From an uncultured Clostridia bacterium (GTDB lineage Bacteria > Bacillota > Clostridia > TANB77 > UBA1234), in assembly GCA_934149305.1 (NCBI GenBank), contig CAKPEF010000001.1, forward strand, positions 1 through 64,000: a stretch of DNA of 64,000 bases. The letters are read 5' to 3'. Below are positions 45,492-54,758 of the stretch, in pieces (positions within the stretch are counted from its first letter, which is position 1; the number at the start of each line of letters is the position of its first letter). Below the pieces are notes generated by a model. That model was not told where the DNA came from. It worked only from the letters and a program-made list of their open reading frames with translations, and did no database searches. The position numbers and the translations under genes are program-made.

Positions 45492-46023
45492 AAGAAAATC
45501 CCTCCTTTCCTAAATTTTCTTTAAGAGCAAGTCTAGCTCTATAGGCTAGATTCTTTATTTGTTTGTTGTTTTTTTTCATTATTTTAGAAATTTCATCATA
45601 AGACAAGTCTTCAAAATATATTAGATACAAGACAGTAGCGTAATCCTTTGGCAACTTCTTAATCTCTCTATGTATATTTCTATGCTCATCATCTTTTATT
45701 ATGCTTTCTTCAAATCTTATCTCATCTTCTAGTACTTCATCTTCTAAATATGTGCATTTTTTATTCTTTTTTAAAACATTAAAGGCTTTATTTCTACCTA
45801 TTTTAAATAAATATGTCTTAAATGTTGATTCTTCTTTAAAGTTATGTTTCTTTACGATTAGTTCCATAAAAACATCTTCCATTATTTCTTCTGCAAGTGA
45901 AAGATTATTAACAAAACCATTTATGAAAAACATAAGACTATCGCCATACATTTTTACAATATCTTCAAGACCACTCTCATCTCCATTTAGAAAACGACGG
46001 TAGCTACTTGCGCCGTTATCCAT
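45481..46023 (-). CDS. ECF-type RNA polymerase sigma factor
   Basis: 180 residues. Sigma-2 region at about 20-90 (AEEIMEDVFMELIVKK and FKTYLFKIGRNKAFNVLKK) and sigma-4 at about 115-170 (LPKDYATVLYLIYFEDLSYDEISKIMKK). Sigma-70 family, group 4. Co-transcribed with the beta-propeller protein gene. AAAAGGAGGG precedes ATG. Confidence 0.94.
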   Translation of the reverse strand: MDNGASSYRRFLNGDESGLEDIVKMYGDSLMFFINGFVNNLSLAEEIMEDVFMELIVKKHNFKEESTFKTYLFKIGRNKAFNVLKKNKKCTYLEDEVLEDEIRFEESIIKDDEHRNIHREIKKLPKDYATVLYLIYFEDLSYDEISKIMKKNNKQIKNLAYRARLALKENLGKEGFSYEE

Positions 46024-46136
46024 AAACTTTCCCTCCTTTTAAAAGCCTTACACTTTTTAGACAATCAAATTGTTAAAAAGTCTTAATTATTTTAGTCTAT
46101 TTTACAATAAACTAAAGTTTATTGCAATAAATAAAA

Positions 46137-46154
46137 GCATACCAATTGGCATGC
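46137..46154 (-). terminator. Short terminator downstream of the metal ABC genes
   Basis: Minus-strand GCATGCC-AATT-GGTATGC followed by TTTTATTT. About 155 bases after the permease stop. Confidence 0.6.
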
Positions 46155-46210
46155 CCTTATATTTTAGTTACTATTCGGCCTTAATTTATAACAAATGCTA
46201 AACAGTAGTA

Positions 46211-46245
46211 TTTTTATGGAGCACACCTAAGCTTAAGCTACATTT
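46211..46245 (+). repeat. Palindromic intergenic repeat, copy 6
   Basis: TTTTTATGGAGCACACCTAA followed by GCTTAAGCTACATTTTT. In the 288-base gap between the sigma-factor gene and the permease gene. Confidence 0.8.
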
Positions 46246-46311
46246 TTATAGCACACACCCTCATTTGGATATATGCTTTTATTTTGAAGACTGAAAAGTA
46301 ACATATTTTAA

Positions 46312-47133
46312 CTAGTCGTGTACTATTTTATCTAACATACTAAATATAATAAAAATCACTAAATTTGTTAAAACAATTGTTGCACCTGTACTTATTTTAT
46401 AAGCATATGATATGTATAACCCTATTAAAAACGCTACAATACTAACTATTGATGAACTTATTACTACTTTTCTAAATGATTTAAATAGTCTCATAGATGT
46501 AAGTGCTGGGAATATTATAATGCTACTTATTAACATTGTTCCCATCATTCTCATTCCAACTACAATTACTACCGCAGTTAATATTGCAACTAGGTTTGTA
46601 TACCATTTTACATTAAGTCCAACTGCCTTTGAGAACTCCTCATCAAATGTTATTGCAAACAACTTCCTATAATATATTATAAAAAGTATGCTAACTATTA
46701 TGCTAACTGCTACGCTTAAAATAACATCAGACTCACTCATTGCAAGGATGCTACCAAACATAAAATTACATACATCCGTATTCATACCTGTTGTAAGTGA
46801 TGTTACTGCTACACCAATAGCAAGTGCCGTACTTGATATAATGGCAATTGCACTGTCGGCCTTTATTTTGCTGTTATCTCCTATCTTTAGCAATAAAATA
46901 GCGGAAATTATAACTCCAGGTATTGCTACATAAAGTGGTGTTGAAAAACCAAGTGCCGCAGCTATGGTTAAAATTCCGAATCCCACATGTGATAACCCAT
47001 CACCTATCATTGCATATCTTTTTAACACTAAATTTACGCCTAAAAGTGCCGCGCATAAACTAACAAGTACTCCGACCAACATTGCTCTTCTTATAAATGC
47101 AAAGCTTAACATTTCTGAAATTATTGCAACCAT
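46312..47133 (-). CDS. Zinc/manganese-type ABC transporter permease (ZnuB family)
   Basis: 273 residues with about eight membrane helices. ABC-3 family signature: LGVNLVLKRYAMIGDGLSHVGFG near 28-50 and the DE-SKAVGLNVKWYTNL segment near 165-180. Metal uptake into the cytoplasm, probably zinc or manganese. Starts directly after the ATPase stop. No substrate-binding lipoprotein is present in this window, which is unusual for a complete uptake system. Confidence 0.9.
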   Translation of the reverse strand: MVAIISEMLSFAFIRRAMLVGVLVSLCAALLGVNLVLKRYAMIGDGLSHVGFGILTIAAALGFSTPLYVAIPGVIISAILLLKIGDNSKIKADSAIAIISSTALAIGVAVTSLTTGMNTDVCNFMFGSILAMSESDVILSVAVSIIVSILFIIYYRKLFAITFDEEFSKAVGLNVKWYTNLVAILTAVVIVVGMRMMGTMLISSIIIFPALTSMRLFKSFRKVVISSSIVSIVAFLIGLYISYAYKISTGATIVLTNLVIFIIFSMLDKIVHD

Positions 47134-47806
47134 CTATGCTACACCTCCTGCCTCATAGCCATTTACATTTCCCATATATGTAACTTGTCCATCTCTTATT
47201 TCTATTACTCTGTTGCAATATTTTATTGCTCGACTAATGTCGTGTGAAACCATCACAACAGTAAGCTTTCTCTTTTTATTTAATTTTGCTAACATCTCGT
47301 ATATTTGAGTAGAAATTATTGGGTCAAGCCCGTTAGTTGGCTCATCTAATATTATTATTTTTTCTGTAGCACAAATCGCTCTTGCTATCAATACTCTTTG
47401 TTGCTGCCCTCCAGATAAATCTCTAAAACATTTTTTTCTAATATCATATATGTCTAGCTCCTTCATAACTTTACTGGCAGTAGCCCTATCACGTTTAGTA
47501 TACCATATCTTATTTATATTATTAACGATTGTGCCACTTAAAACGACTTCTTCTATAGAAGCAGGAAAATTGCTTTGAATTTCTGTTTTTTGTGGCAAAT
47601 AGCCGATTCTGTGTTCTAGTTTTATCTCTCCAGATTGTAGTTTGTTGAGACCTAATAAGCACTTTACAAGCGTACTTTTACCGTGAGCCATTCTCGCCAA
47701 AGATACATACAAAATCTCCGTCTTCTATATTCAAATTTACATCATGAAGTGCATTCTTCTTGGCTGGATAACTAAAATTTAAGTCTTTTACCTCTATTAA
47801 ACTCAT
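47134..47806 (-). pseudogene. Metal ABC transporter ATPase (ZnuC-like), frameshifted in Walker A
   Basis: From ATG 47806 the frame reads MSLIEVKDLNFSYPAKKNAL to CIFGENGS, then is shifted; the downstream frame resumes GKSTLVKCLLGLNKLQSG with signature DLSGGQQQRVLIARA and Walker B IIILDEPTNGLDP. Deleting one minus-strand C before GGT (plus-strand G at 47683) restores GENGSGKST and a 223-residue ATPase. Directly upstream of the permease. As read, ATP binding would be lost; the same error type occurs in spoIIIA and the M14 gene. Confidence 0.85.
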
Positions 47807-47940
47807 TGTTTTCATCTCCTCACAAAACCCTACTATACATAATACAACATGTTTCGTTTAAAAGCAACATAATTTGTCGGCTAATTGTTTATTTTTTGTA
47901 TTTATATAATAAAATAATTTTTGATAAATGTTATAAGTAG

Positions 47941-47972
47941 TTATGGGGCACGCCTGAGCTTAAGCTACATTT
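47941..47972 (+). repeat. Palindromic intergenic repeat, copy 7
   Basis: TTATGGGGCACGCCTGAGCT followed by TAAGCTACATTTTTT. Between the ATPase and DUF2953 genes. Confidence 0.75.
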
Positions 47973-47987
47973 TTTCGCAAAATACAA

Positions 47988-48503
47988 TTATGTTTTATGC
48001 ATACTTTTAATTTTTTGAGTTTGAATAGTGATATATATTTTCAAGATATCTATTACCCTGATTTTAAATATTAAATTAACATTTGCTTTAAACTCGAACT
48101 TGTCATATTGCGGTAAGATTTCGTAAGAAAAATTTTTTATTTTTTTTAAAGGCAATAGCTTTATGCTATCTATTATAATTGAAGCAACTGGAACAGAAAA
48201 TACAGTAGGAAACAAGAAAAGAAGCCCAATTTGTGCATTTATACTTAATTTTTCAATCTCTATATATTGAAGCATATTTTTAATGTCTTTTAGCTTAATC
48301 TTACTTTTCTGGTTTTTATTTGATTTGGTTTTTACAAATTTTCTTTTTCTCTTTATTAACGCTCCTTTTCTTTTTATTTCAAAAAACCATATTTTCAGCT
48401 TCAAATCCATATTTAGTTTATCGGCATTTAAATCTATATAGAATTTAATTTTCAAAGAAAACAATATTATAATAATTACAAAAAAAATGATAAAAATCTT
48501 CAT
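47988..48503 (-). CDS. DUF2953 protein
   Basis: 171 residues with an N-terminal membrane helix (KIFIIFFVIIIILFSLKI) and a soluble domain typical of DUF2953 (NMLQYIEIEKLSINAQIG and SIIIDSIKLLPLKKI). Found in spore-formers, often near gerW/ytfJ; here gerW is 4 kb away. SD is weak. Function unknown. Confidence 0.7.
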   Translation of the reverse strand: MKIFIIFFVIIIILFSLKIKFYIDLNADKLNMDLKLKIWFFEIKRKGALIKRKRKFVKTKSNKNQKSKIKLKDIKNMLQYIEIEKLSINAQIGLLFLFPTVFSVPVASIIIDSIKLLPLKKIKNFSYEILPQYDKFEFKANVNLIFKIRVIDILKIYITIQTQKIKSMHKT

Positions 48504-48531
48504 ACGAATATTTTTACCATTTTTTTCATTA

Positions 48532-49803
48532 CTATTCTTTTTCTCCGCTTTGAGCTTCTAGATTTTCTTCTACATATTCTTCTAGTTGTACTGATTTTTC
48601 ATCTTTTATTACTTTATAGCTATATTTTCTTTCTGTATTTTTTGAATCTTTCATTATTACATCTAATATAATGTTATTTTCATCGCTATTTTTGTTTTTG
48701 TCTATTTTAATGACTGTACCATTCTTTGCTCCTGTATCGCCACTTATTGTTATTACGGCTAGATATTGACTACTAATTTCATCTAATAATGTTTCTCTTT
48801 CAAATTCATTTAGTGATAAATCTCCACTAGATTCAATTGTTCCAACATCTATCGCTATATAACTACCAATTTCTTTTTCTAGAAGTTTTGAAAGACTTGT
48901 TTGTATTATTCCACTATATAGTGATATGTTACTACTATATTTGCTAACTGGTTCTTTGTATATTATTTCTTTTTCCCACAATTCTTTGTCGCTAGCATAA
49001 TCTAATACATTTCTTGATAGCATATTATTTATTTCTTGTCTTGTAAAATAAACTTCTTCTCTATTTAACGAAACTCTATAGCTTATTGCATCAAGCTCGG
49101 GGATCAAAGCAAAAAGCGCTATTGCATTATTACTTAAATTATCTTTTGTCATGTTATCATCATCATATTGAATTGTTATACTCTTCGGTTCATCTACGGT
49201 ATTTATCGCAATTCTATTTAATTTTTCTTCATAAGGTAAACTACTTATCAATTTTTTCACATTTTCTATATCAGATATATCTGTGTTTTTAAATGAAATT
49301 ATTTGATTTACATCATATATATTTTCATCTGTAACAACTACTTTCACCGCATATTCGGCCGTTCCTTTACCATAGAATTCTAATTTAAAATAGCATAGAT
49401 AGTTTCCTTCTTTTGGGGTATTTATTGTAAAATAATTACCAGTATCAATTACTCTAGGGGTTACAGTTGTTTCCTCTTTTGATTCGTTCTCTATATACTT
49501 TAATTCACTTACTGTAAATTTTTCGGTTGTTTTGAATGTAAGTACTGCATTTGATTTTGAAACTATTGTATTGTTTGATGTATACTCAAGAGATGTTATA
49601 TCTAATGAATCGGCAATCGTTTCGCTTCCAAAAACTTTCCATCTATATCCTCCCATAACTGCTGTTACCACTTTATGTTCCTCATTTTCTACTAAAACCT
49701 CTGGCGGAAGCTTTTGCGAATTAGAAACCAAAAACATTATAAATACTGCTACAAGAATTACTAGTGTTACTGATACAATAAAAATTTTTTCTTTTTTATC
49801 CAT
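48532..49803 (-). CDS. Membrane-anchored extracytoplasmic protein (DUF4825-like segment)
   Basis: About 423 residues from MDKKEKIFIVSVTL (CGGAGGATGT precedes this ATG; the longer frame to 49902 lacks an SD). One membrane helix near 7-27, a beta-rich region to about 150 and a segment near 175-255 (DISDIENVKKLISSLPYEE, then NTVDEPKSITIQY) that resembles DUF4825. No enzymatic motif. Palindromic repeat lies upstream. Confidence 0.68.
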   Translation of the reverse strand: MDKKEKIFIVSVTLVILVAVFIMFLVSNSQKLPPEVLVENEEHKVVTAVMGGYRWKVFGSETIADSLDITSLEYTSNNTIVSKSNAVLTFKTTEKFTVSELKYIENESKEETTVTPRVIDTGNYFTINTPKEGNYLCYFKLEFYGKGTAEYAVKVVVTDENIYDVNQIISFKNTDISDIENVKKLISSLPYEEKLNRIAINTVDEPKSITIQYDDDNMTKDNLSNNAIALFALIPELDAISYRVSLNREEVYFTRQEINNMLSRNVLDYASDKELWEKEIIYKEPVSKYSSNISLYSGIIQTSLSKLLEKEIGSYIAIDVGTIESSGDLSLNEFERETLLDEISSQYLAVITISGDTGAKNGTVIKIDKNKNSDENNIILDVIMKDSKNTERKYSYKVIKDEKSVQLEEYVEENLEAQSGEKE

Positions 49804-49840
49804 ATACATCCTCCATTCGTATTTTAGGTTGTGTTCACAG

Positions 49841-49920
49841 TTTTTATGAAGCAAACTTAAGCTTAAGCTACATTTTATGTGGTATATTTTATACCTTTTC
49901 ATAAACTAGTTTACACTACC
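49841..49920 (+). repeat. Palindromic intergenic repeat, copy 8
   Basis: TTTTTATGAAGCAAACTTAA then GCTTAAGCTACATTTTATG, and the family tail CATAAACTAGTTTACACTACC. Between the two exported-protein genes. Confidence 0.75.
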
Positions 49921-49925
49921 GTATT

Positions 49926-51080
49926 TTATTTTAATTCTTCTAAATTAGTGCCATCTTCTTTCAATCTCCAAAGTTCTGTAGATATAATTTTCTCTCCTTG
50001 CATAATATTTATTTTTACATATATATAATCATCTACAATTTCAATTTTATCTGTTTGAACTTTTTCACCATCTATGCCTTTTTTTATTGCTACTAATTTC
50101 TCATTATTTTTATACAGATTAACATTTTTGTCTTCTAATTTTACCTCATAATAATTTGAGGCATTCTTTGGCATATCTGTCTTTTCTATCTTGTCACTAT
50201 TTTCTGAAATTTTATATAAATTTGTAAATGTTTTATCAGAAAAATATAATTCATTTTTTAGTACAAATGAAAATACTACATCATCATCTGTGTGCTTTAT
50301 TTTAGTTATGTTCATATCACTTTTTCGTATTTTGTGTATTTCTAGAATGTTTTCATTACTATCTTTAAATAATGCATATAAATATTTGTTTGAAATCAAT
50401 AGGTTAACAAATTTTAGGTTCTTTGAAGACGCATCTATATTTTTTAATGTCTGCGTTTTTTTGTTTATAGCAAATATTGTACCAGTGTTATCTCCAATAA
50501 AATAAAGATTGTCATCATCTTCACCAATTAGGCTTGAGATTGTTTTTGTTACCTGCGAAATCTTTTTTAGTGCATAGGTTTTTTCATAGTAATTTGCTTT
50601 GTATATTGCAGTATTTGTGGCATATATAAGCTTTTCATCTATAATGCTGTATAATATGCCATCTATATATTCTTCTAAGTAATTACGCGTTTTTAAATCT
50701 ATATAATATGTTTTTTCCGTCATGTTGAAAAATATTTTATCTTTAAATATTATCATTCTGTCTCCGATTTTATACTGCTCTGCATTAAAAACAACTTCTT
50801 CACTTTGATCATTTAGATTTTTTCTACAAATTTTATTACTAAACGTATCACCAGAGCCTCTATTAGTTACCACATAATATAAGTAACCATCGTATTTTAT
50901 TACATTGCCACCATTGTTTTGGGCTGTTTTTTCTGCCGCGCTACTAGTGCTTGGCTTTTCTTTATCTCCACTAGAAGTTTCACTTCTTATTTGGGTATTT
51001 CCTTCGGGGCTTTTTACGCCAAAAATTAAAGCAAGCATAATAATGCAAAGTAGTACGCAAAGTAATTTTAGCTTTTTCAT
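49926..51080 (-). CDS. Secreted DUF5050-like beta-propeller protein
   Basis: 384 residues. N-terminal hydrophobic signal (LKLLCVLLCIIMLALIFGV), a polar Ser/Gly linker with SSGDKEKPSTSS (about 34-46), then repeated blades of the DUF5050 type (GGNVIKYDGYLYYVVTN, ICRKNLNDQSEEVV). Extracytoplasmic; ligand unknown. TGGTAAAAGGAGG-type SD before the ATG. Confidence 0.75.
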   Translation of the reverse strand: MKKLKLLCVLLCIIMLALIFGVKSPEGNTQIRSETSSGDKEKPSTSSAAEKTAQNNGGNVIKYDGYLYYVVTNRGSGDTFSNKICRKNLNDQSEEVVFNAEQYKIGDRMIIFKDKIFFNMTEKTYYIDLKTRNYLEEYIDGILYSIIDEKLIYATNTAIYKANYYEKTYALKKISQVTKTISSLIGEDDDNLYFIGDNTGTIFAINKKTQTLKNIDASSKNLKFVNLLISNKYLYALFKDSNENILEIHKIRKSDMNITKIKHTDDDVVFSFVLKNELYFSDKTFTNLYKISENSDKIEKTDMPKNASNYYEVKLEDKNVNLYKNNEKLVAIKKGIDGEKVQTDKIEIVDDYIYVKINIMQGEKIISTELWRLKEDGTNLEELK

Positions 51081-51121
51081 TAGTACCTCCTTTTACCACA
51101 TGTGGTTGTGGTGTGTTCACT

Positions 51122-51193
51122 AATTTTCATAAAGCTTGAGCCTCTTTTTTTGAGCTTTCTGCTTATTATATCTTATAAGTTAATTTACACTCC
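51122..51193 (+). repeat. Palindromic intergenic repeat, copy 9 (degenerate)
   Basis: TTTTCATAAAGCTTGAGCC ... TGAGCTTTCTGC and tail TATAAGTTAATTTACACTCC. Confidence 0.5.
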
Positions 51194-51209
51194 ACATATA
51201 TTATAACAT

Positions 51210-51845
51210 TTATTTCTTATATGCTTCAAGACGATTTATTTTTATTCCTTGTGCTGAAAATTTTTCCTCATATTCTGTCATTACATTTTCTTTTATATTA
51301 TCTTTATGTAAATCTCTCGTTACATTCTTTAGTTCATATCCTGCATTTTTTAATGATTCAATCGAAAACTCAAACAAATCATCGTTATCTGTTTTTTGAA
51401 AAATTTGCTTTTCAGACTCAAAAACATTTTCATATTTTTCTAGAAAAATGCTACTCGTTAGTCTTCTCTTTTCATGTCTTGCTTTTGGCCATGGATCTGA
51501 AAAGTTTAAGTATATCCTACTAATCTCTTTTTCAAAAACTTCATCTATTTTATTTGCATCTAAAAGTATCAATTTTAAATTGCTTAATTCTTCTTCATCT
51601 TTTAATTTTGACACAGCTTTTACCATAACGCTATCATACATTTCTATTCCAATATAGTTTATATCTTTATGAAGCTTTGCCATCTGTATTATAAAATTTC
51701 CTTTGCCCATGCCTACTTCAATATGAATTGGATTATCATTTTTAAATACGCCGTGCCACTTTCCCTTATTGCTTTCTGGGTTATTTACATAATATAATGA
51801 TTCTTCTATTCTTTCTTTTGCATCTTTTACTTTTTTTAGTCTCAT
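51210..51845 (-). CDS. trmB: tRNA (guanine-N7)-methyltransferase TrmB
   Basis: About 211 residues from MRLKKVKDAKERI (AAGGAG precedes; the frame to 51896 is longer but has no SD). SAM-binding IHIEVGMGKGNFIIQMA near 60 and YLNFSDPWPKARHEKRRLT near 130 are diagnostic. Makes m7G46 in tRNA. Confidence 0.95.
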   Translation of the reverse strand: MRLKKVKDAKERIEESLYYVNNPESNKGKWHGVFKNDNPIHIEVGMGKGNFIIQMAKLHKDINYIGIEMYDSVMVKAVSKLKDEEELSNLKLILLDANKIDEVFEKEISRIYLNFSDPWPKARHEKRRLTSSIFLEKYENVFESEKQIFQKTDNDDLFEFSIESLKNAGYELKNVTRDLHKDNIKENVMTEYEEKFSAQGIKINRLEAYKK

Positions 51846-51965
51846 GGCATTCTCCTTAAACCTATTTTTTGTCTTTTTTACTAGACATCTCATCATTTAT
51901 ATTGTATAATGACTTAGGCAATTATTCAATATAATTGTTAAATTTTATAAGGAGGATGATTCTAA

Positions 51966-52406
51966 ATGGCAAAGAAAATAGCTTTACTTTTTGCTCTAGT
52001 TATGGTCTTTTCTTTATCATTTGTTTTTGCAAGTGTAGAGACTCCAAACTTAATTATGAGTGCTCCAACTTCTACAGAGAACTCTGGTGAATTATCTGGT
52101 GAGGCAGATAACAATTCAGATAAAGCTTCAGGCGAAACTGTAGTTGCTTCTGGAGAAGAAGCTGTTACATCTGGTGAAACATCTACAGAAACTAATGTTA
52201 CTTCTGGCGAGCAATCAAACACAACTGATACTGCTTCAGGAGAAGAAAATGATACAACTAAATCTGGAGATAAAGTTACACCAACTACTCCAAAATCAGA
52301 TGATACTACTGAATCTGCAAAAGATAGTACAGTTGTTGGAGCAGTAATTGCGATTGTTATAGTAATTGCGGTTGTTGCAATAGTTGCAGTTATTCAAAAG
52401 AAATAA
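51966..52406 (+). CDS. Secreted SGE-repeat protein with C-terminal membrane helix
   Basis: 146 residues: signal peptide (KKIALLFALVMVFSLSFVFA), then about 85 residues of low-complexity Ser/Thr/Glu sequence with eight SGE or SGD tripeptides (for example VASGEEAVTSGETSTETNV), then a membrane helix (VVGAVIAIVIVIAVVAIVAVI) and a KK tail. TAAGGAGGATGAT precedes ATG. Looks like a cell-surface stalk or glycosylation substrate; no family known. Confidence 0.8.
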   Translation: MAKKIALLFALVMVFSLSFVFASVETPNLIMSAPTSTENSGELSGEADNNSDKASGETVVASGEEAVTSGETSTETNVTSGEQSNTTDTASGEENDTTKSGDKVTPTTPKSDDTTESAKDSTVVGAVIAIVIVIAVVAIVAVIQKK

Positions 52407-52429
52407 TATTTTAATTATTCTATGATACA

Positions 52430-52464
52430 AAAAGAGCCTAACATTTTTAGTTAAGCTCTTTTTC
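52430..52464. terminator. Bidirectional terminator
   Basis: Stem AAAAAGAGCCTAAC / GTTAAGCTCTTTTT between the SGE-repeat gene (plus) and gerW (minus). Confidence 0.88.
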
Positions 52465-52468
52465 ATTT

Positions 52469-52981
52469 TTAACTATTTTCTTCGCTATCATCACTTTCTT
52501 CATCTTCATTACAGCCACAGGTGCATTCTTCACATGTATTTCCGTCTTCATCTTCGTAAAATTCATATGTGTATGTTCTGTCTCTATCGAACAAATCTGT
52601 TATTTTATCTAAGAAATCTGGAACGTAATCTAAAAGTTTATCTATTGCATTGCAATGGTCTACTGGCAACATCTTAGCTGTTCCATCAGTAATTACTAAA
52701 AATCCAACTGGTTCCACATGAACTCCAGCGCCACTACCACCACCAAATGGAAGTGTGTGTTTTGTTTCTTCATCGATGCCTTTCTTTCTAGTTTCTTCAA
52801 GCGTACTCATATTAAACTCACTACCACCTGCTGCAAATCCAAAGCACACTTTTGATACAGGAATTATAACCGTACCACTCGCTGTTTCGATTGAGTCACC
52901 GATGATAGTGTTTACATCTATCATTTCTTTTAAATTGTTCATAGCTGTATTCATTAGGCCCTCTATAGGATGCTCGCTCAT
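52469..52981 (-). CDS. gerW: Sporulation protein GerW (YtfJ)
   Basis: 170 residues. ASGTVIIPVSKVCFGFAAGG near 33-52 and FGGGSGAGVHVEPVGFLVI near 79-97 define the family, needed for germination in Bacillus. The Cys-rich acidic tail (CEECTCGCNEDEESDDSEENS) is extra and may bind metal. Confidence 0.93.
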   Translation of the reverse strand: MSEHPIEGLMNTAMNNLKEMIDVNTIIGDSIETASGTVIIPVSKVCFGFAAGGSEFNMSTLEETRKKGIDEETKHTLPFGGGSGAGVHVEPVGFLVITDGTAKMLPVDHCNAIDKLLDYVPDFLDKITDLFDRDRTYTYEFYEDEDGNTCEECTCGCNEDEESDDSEENS

Positions 52982-53083
52982 ATTATTTTTACCTCCTTGT
53001 TTTATTGCTTTAAAAATAATATGGCTTTTTTATGAAAAAATATTCAATTTGTTTTTAAATTACTTTTATACACAATTTTTATT

Positions 53084-53848
53084 TTATTCATTTATTACTT
53101 CTAACTTAGTTACATCTATGTGTGCTGGATATGTTTCTTTTATATCGCCTGTATATGTTACTTTTACTTTTTGTCCAACCATATAATTTTGTGAATCTGC
53201 ATTTTCTAATTTTTCTATAGAGAAACTAATCATATCAGAAGATTTACTTATTTCTTGGTCTTCTAATGGTGTAACTATTATTGTTGTGTTTTTTATTCCT
53301 GTAATACTTCCAATGAAAGATGGCATTTGATCTTTTTCAGTATCTCCAGATTTTTGGCTATCTCCACTTTGTGTAGATTGGCTAGATTCATTCTTTTTAT
53401 CTCCACTATTTTCTATAGTTTCGCCGCTTGCAGTCATATTTTCACCACTACTTATAGTAGTATCACCACTTTGAGGCATCTTTTCTCCGCTTTCTTTCTC
53501 TATATCTCCACTATTTGGTTTTGAATTGTCTTTATCCTCTTCTTTATCCTCATCTACTGGCTTTGTATTTTTATCATATTTTTGATATTCATCCTTGAAA
53601 TCTTCGTATTTCATAAACCATGTACCTATTTTTGTTTCATCGTATCCATTTAACATATTGAAATCTATTATTTTATATCCTAGACCTGTGTATATAATTG
53701 TTCCGCCATCATCAAGCGTTTTTGTCATTCTCGCAAATACTGGCTCTTTCTCGCTTCTTATTGAACTGCAATCAACTAAAAATGTAACGCCTCCTATCAC
53801 TGCAAGTGCAAATATAATTGCTATTATAAGTTTAATAATTTTTTTCAT
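53084..53848 (-). CDS. Membrane-anchored protein with SGE/SGD linker
   Basis: 254 residues: N-terminal membrane helix (about 5-24), a DUF-like domain to about 100, an acidic linker with eight SGD/SGE tripeptides (about 108-165, for example SGEKMPQSGDTTISSGE), and a C-terminal beta-barrel-like domain (VGQKVKVTYTGDIKETY). No family recognised. Third gene below scpA/patatin; separated by 35 bases. Confidence 0.75.
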   Translation of the reverse strand: MKKIIKLIIAIIFALAVIGGVTFLVDCSSIRSEKEPVFARMTKTLDDGGTIIYTGLGYKIIDFNMLNGYDETKIGTWFMKYEDFKDEYQKYDKNTKPVDEDKEEDKDNSKPNSGDIEKESGEKMPQSGDTTISSGENMTASGETIENSGDKKNESSQSTQSGDSQKSGDTEKDQMPSFIGSITGIKNTTIIVTPLEDQEISKSSDMISFSIEKLENADSQNYMVGQKVKVTYTGDIKETYPAHIDVTKLEVINE

Positions 53849-53891
53849 ATTATTATCTGCATAGGTAATCTTTCCTATGCTCTCCTTTCTT

Positions 53892-54758
53892 TTACTTTTT
53901 AAATTCTCTTAATATTGCTTCTTTTTGATTCATTGTTTCATTATAACCCATTTCTACAACACTATCTGCATCTTTTATATCTAAAAGTCCTGTATCTGGT
54001 ATAGAAAGTTCCAAAGAAAAATCAGAATATGTTTTAGCAACCGACATATTAAGTATTGAGAATATATCTGCCGATCTTAACGCAACACCTAATATATCAT
54101 CTTTAGGTTCATATGGATTTAATTTGAAATATATTCCTAAAATTTTTTCTGCTCCCATGTCTTTTAATATTTTTGTTGGAAGATTATTAACTGTTCCGCC
54201 ATCTATTAAGCTATATTTTTCAAAATCACATGGCGTTAGTACTCCCGGAAAAGACATACTCGCTCTAACAGATTTTGCAATATCAGCATTAGTCACATAG
54301 TCTATTCTATCATTATTTATTAAATTAAAATCTTTTGAAAGAAATACTACTTCTTTTGTGCTTATTGTATCACAAGATACAATTGCTAAATTTTTATTTA
54401 TTTCATTTAAAGACCTTTTTTCTATATTCTCATCTTTTAACATTTCTGTCATTGCATCTTCTATTTTGCTTCCATCTATTAACGATTTTAGTGACAATTC
54501 ATTTTTCACAAGTGATTTGAATGCAGAACCTAAAACATTTCTTGCATTTATTTTTGATATATTTCCATATCTACTAGAAATTATTTTTTGCATATCATCT
54601 GTCTTTATTCCAAGTGAATATAATGTTGCAATTACGCTCCCAGAGCTTGTGCCAGAAACAAAATCAAAATCAACTCCTAATTCGTTAAGTGCTTTTAAAG
54701 CTCCAATATGAGCAAATATTTTTAAACCTCCACCACTAAATGCTATTCCATTTTTCAA
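53892..54758 (-). CDS. Patatin-like phospholipase
   Basis: 288 residues from a TTG start (GAGGTG 7 bases upstream) that overlaps the scpA stop by 4 bases. Oxyanion hole GGGLKIFAHIGAL near 8, nucleophile elbow GTSSG (GXSXG) near 36-40, catalytic Asp in IDGGTVNN near 183. Patatin-family serine hydrolase, likely acting on acyl-ester lipids. A ribosomal start and 4-base overlap show translational coupling to scpA. Confidence 0.9.
   Translation of the reverse strand: MKNGIAFSGGGLKIFAHIGALKALNELGVDFDFVSGTSSGSVIATLYSLGIKTDDMQKIISSRYGNISKINARNVLGSAFKSLVKNELSLKSLIDGSKIEDAMTEMLKDENIEKRSLNEINKNLAIVSCDTISTKEVVFLSKDFNLINNDRIDYVTNADIAKSVRASMSFPGVLTPCDFEKYSLIDGGTVNNLPTKILKDMGAEKILGIYFKLNPYEPKDDILGVALRSADIFSILNMSVAKTYSDFSLELSIPDTGLLDIKDADSVVEMGYNETMNQKEAILREFKK

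Noticed and set aside
46024..47987. Zur or Mn-responsive operator for the metal ABC genes
   Set aside because: No convincing palindrome apart from the dispersed repeat family.
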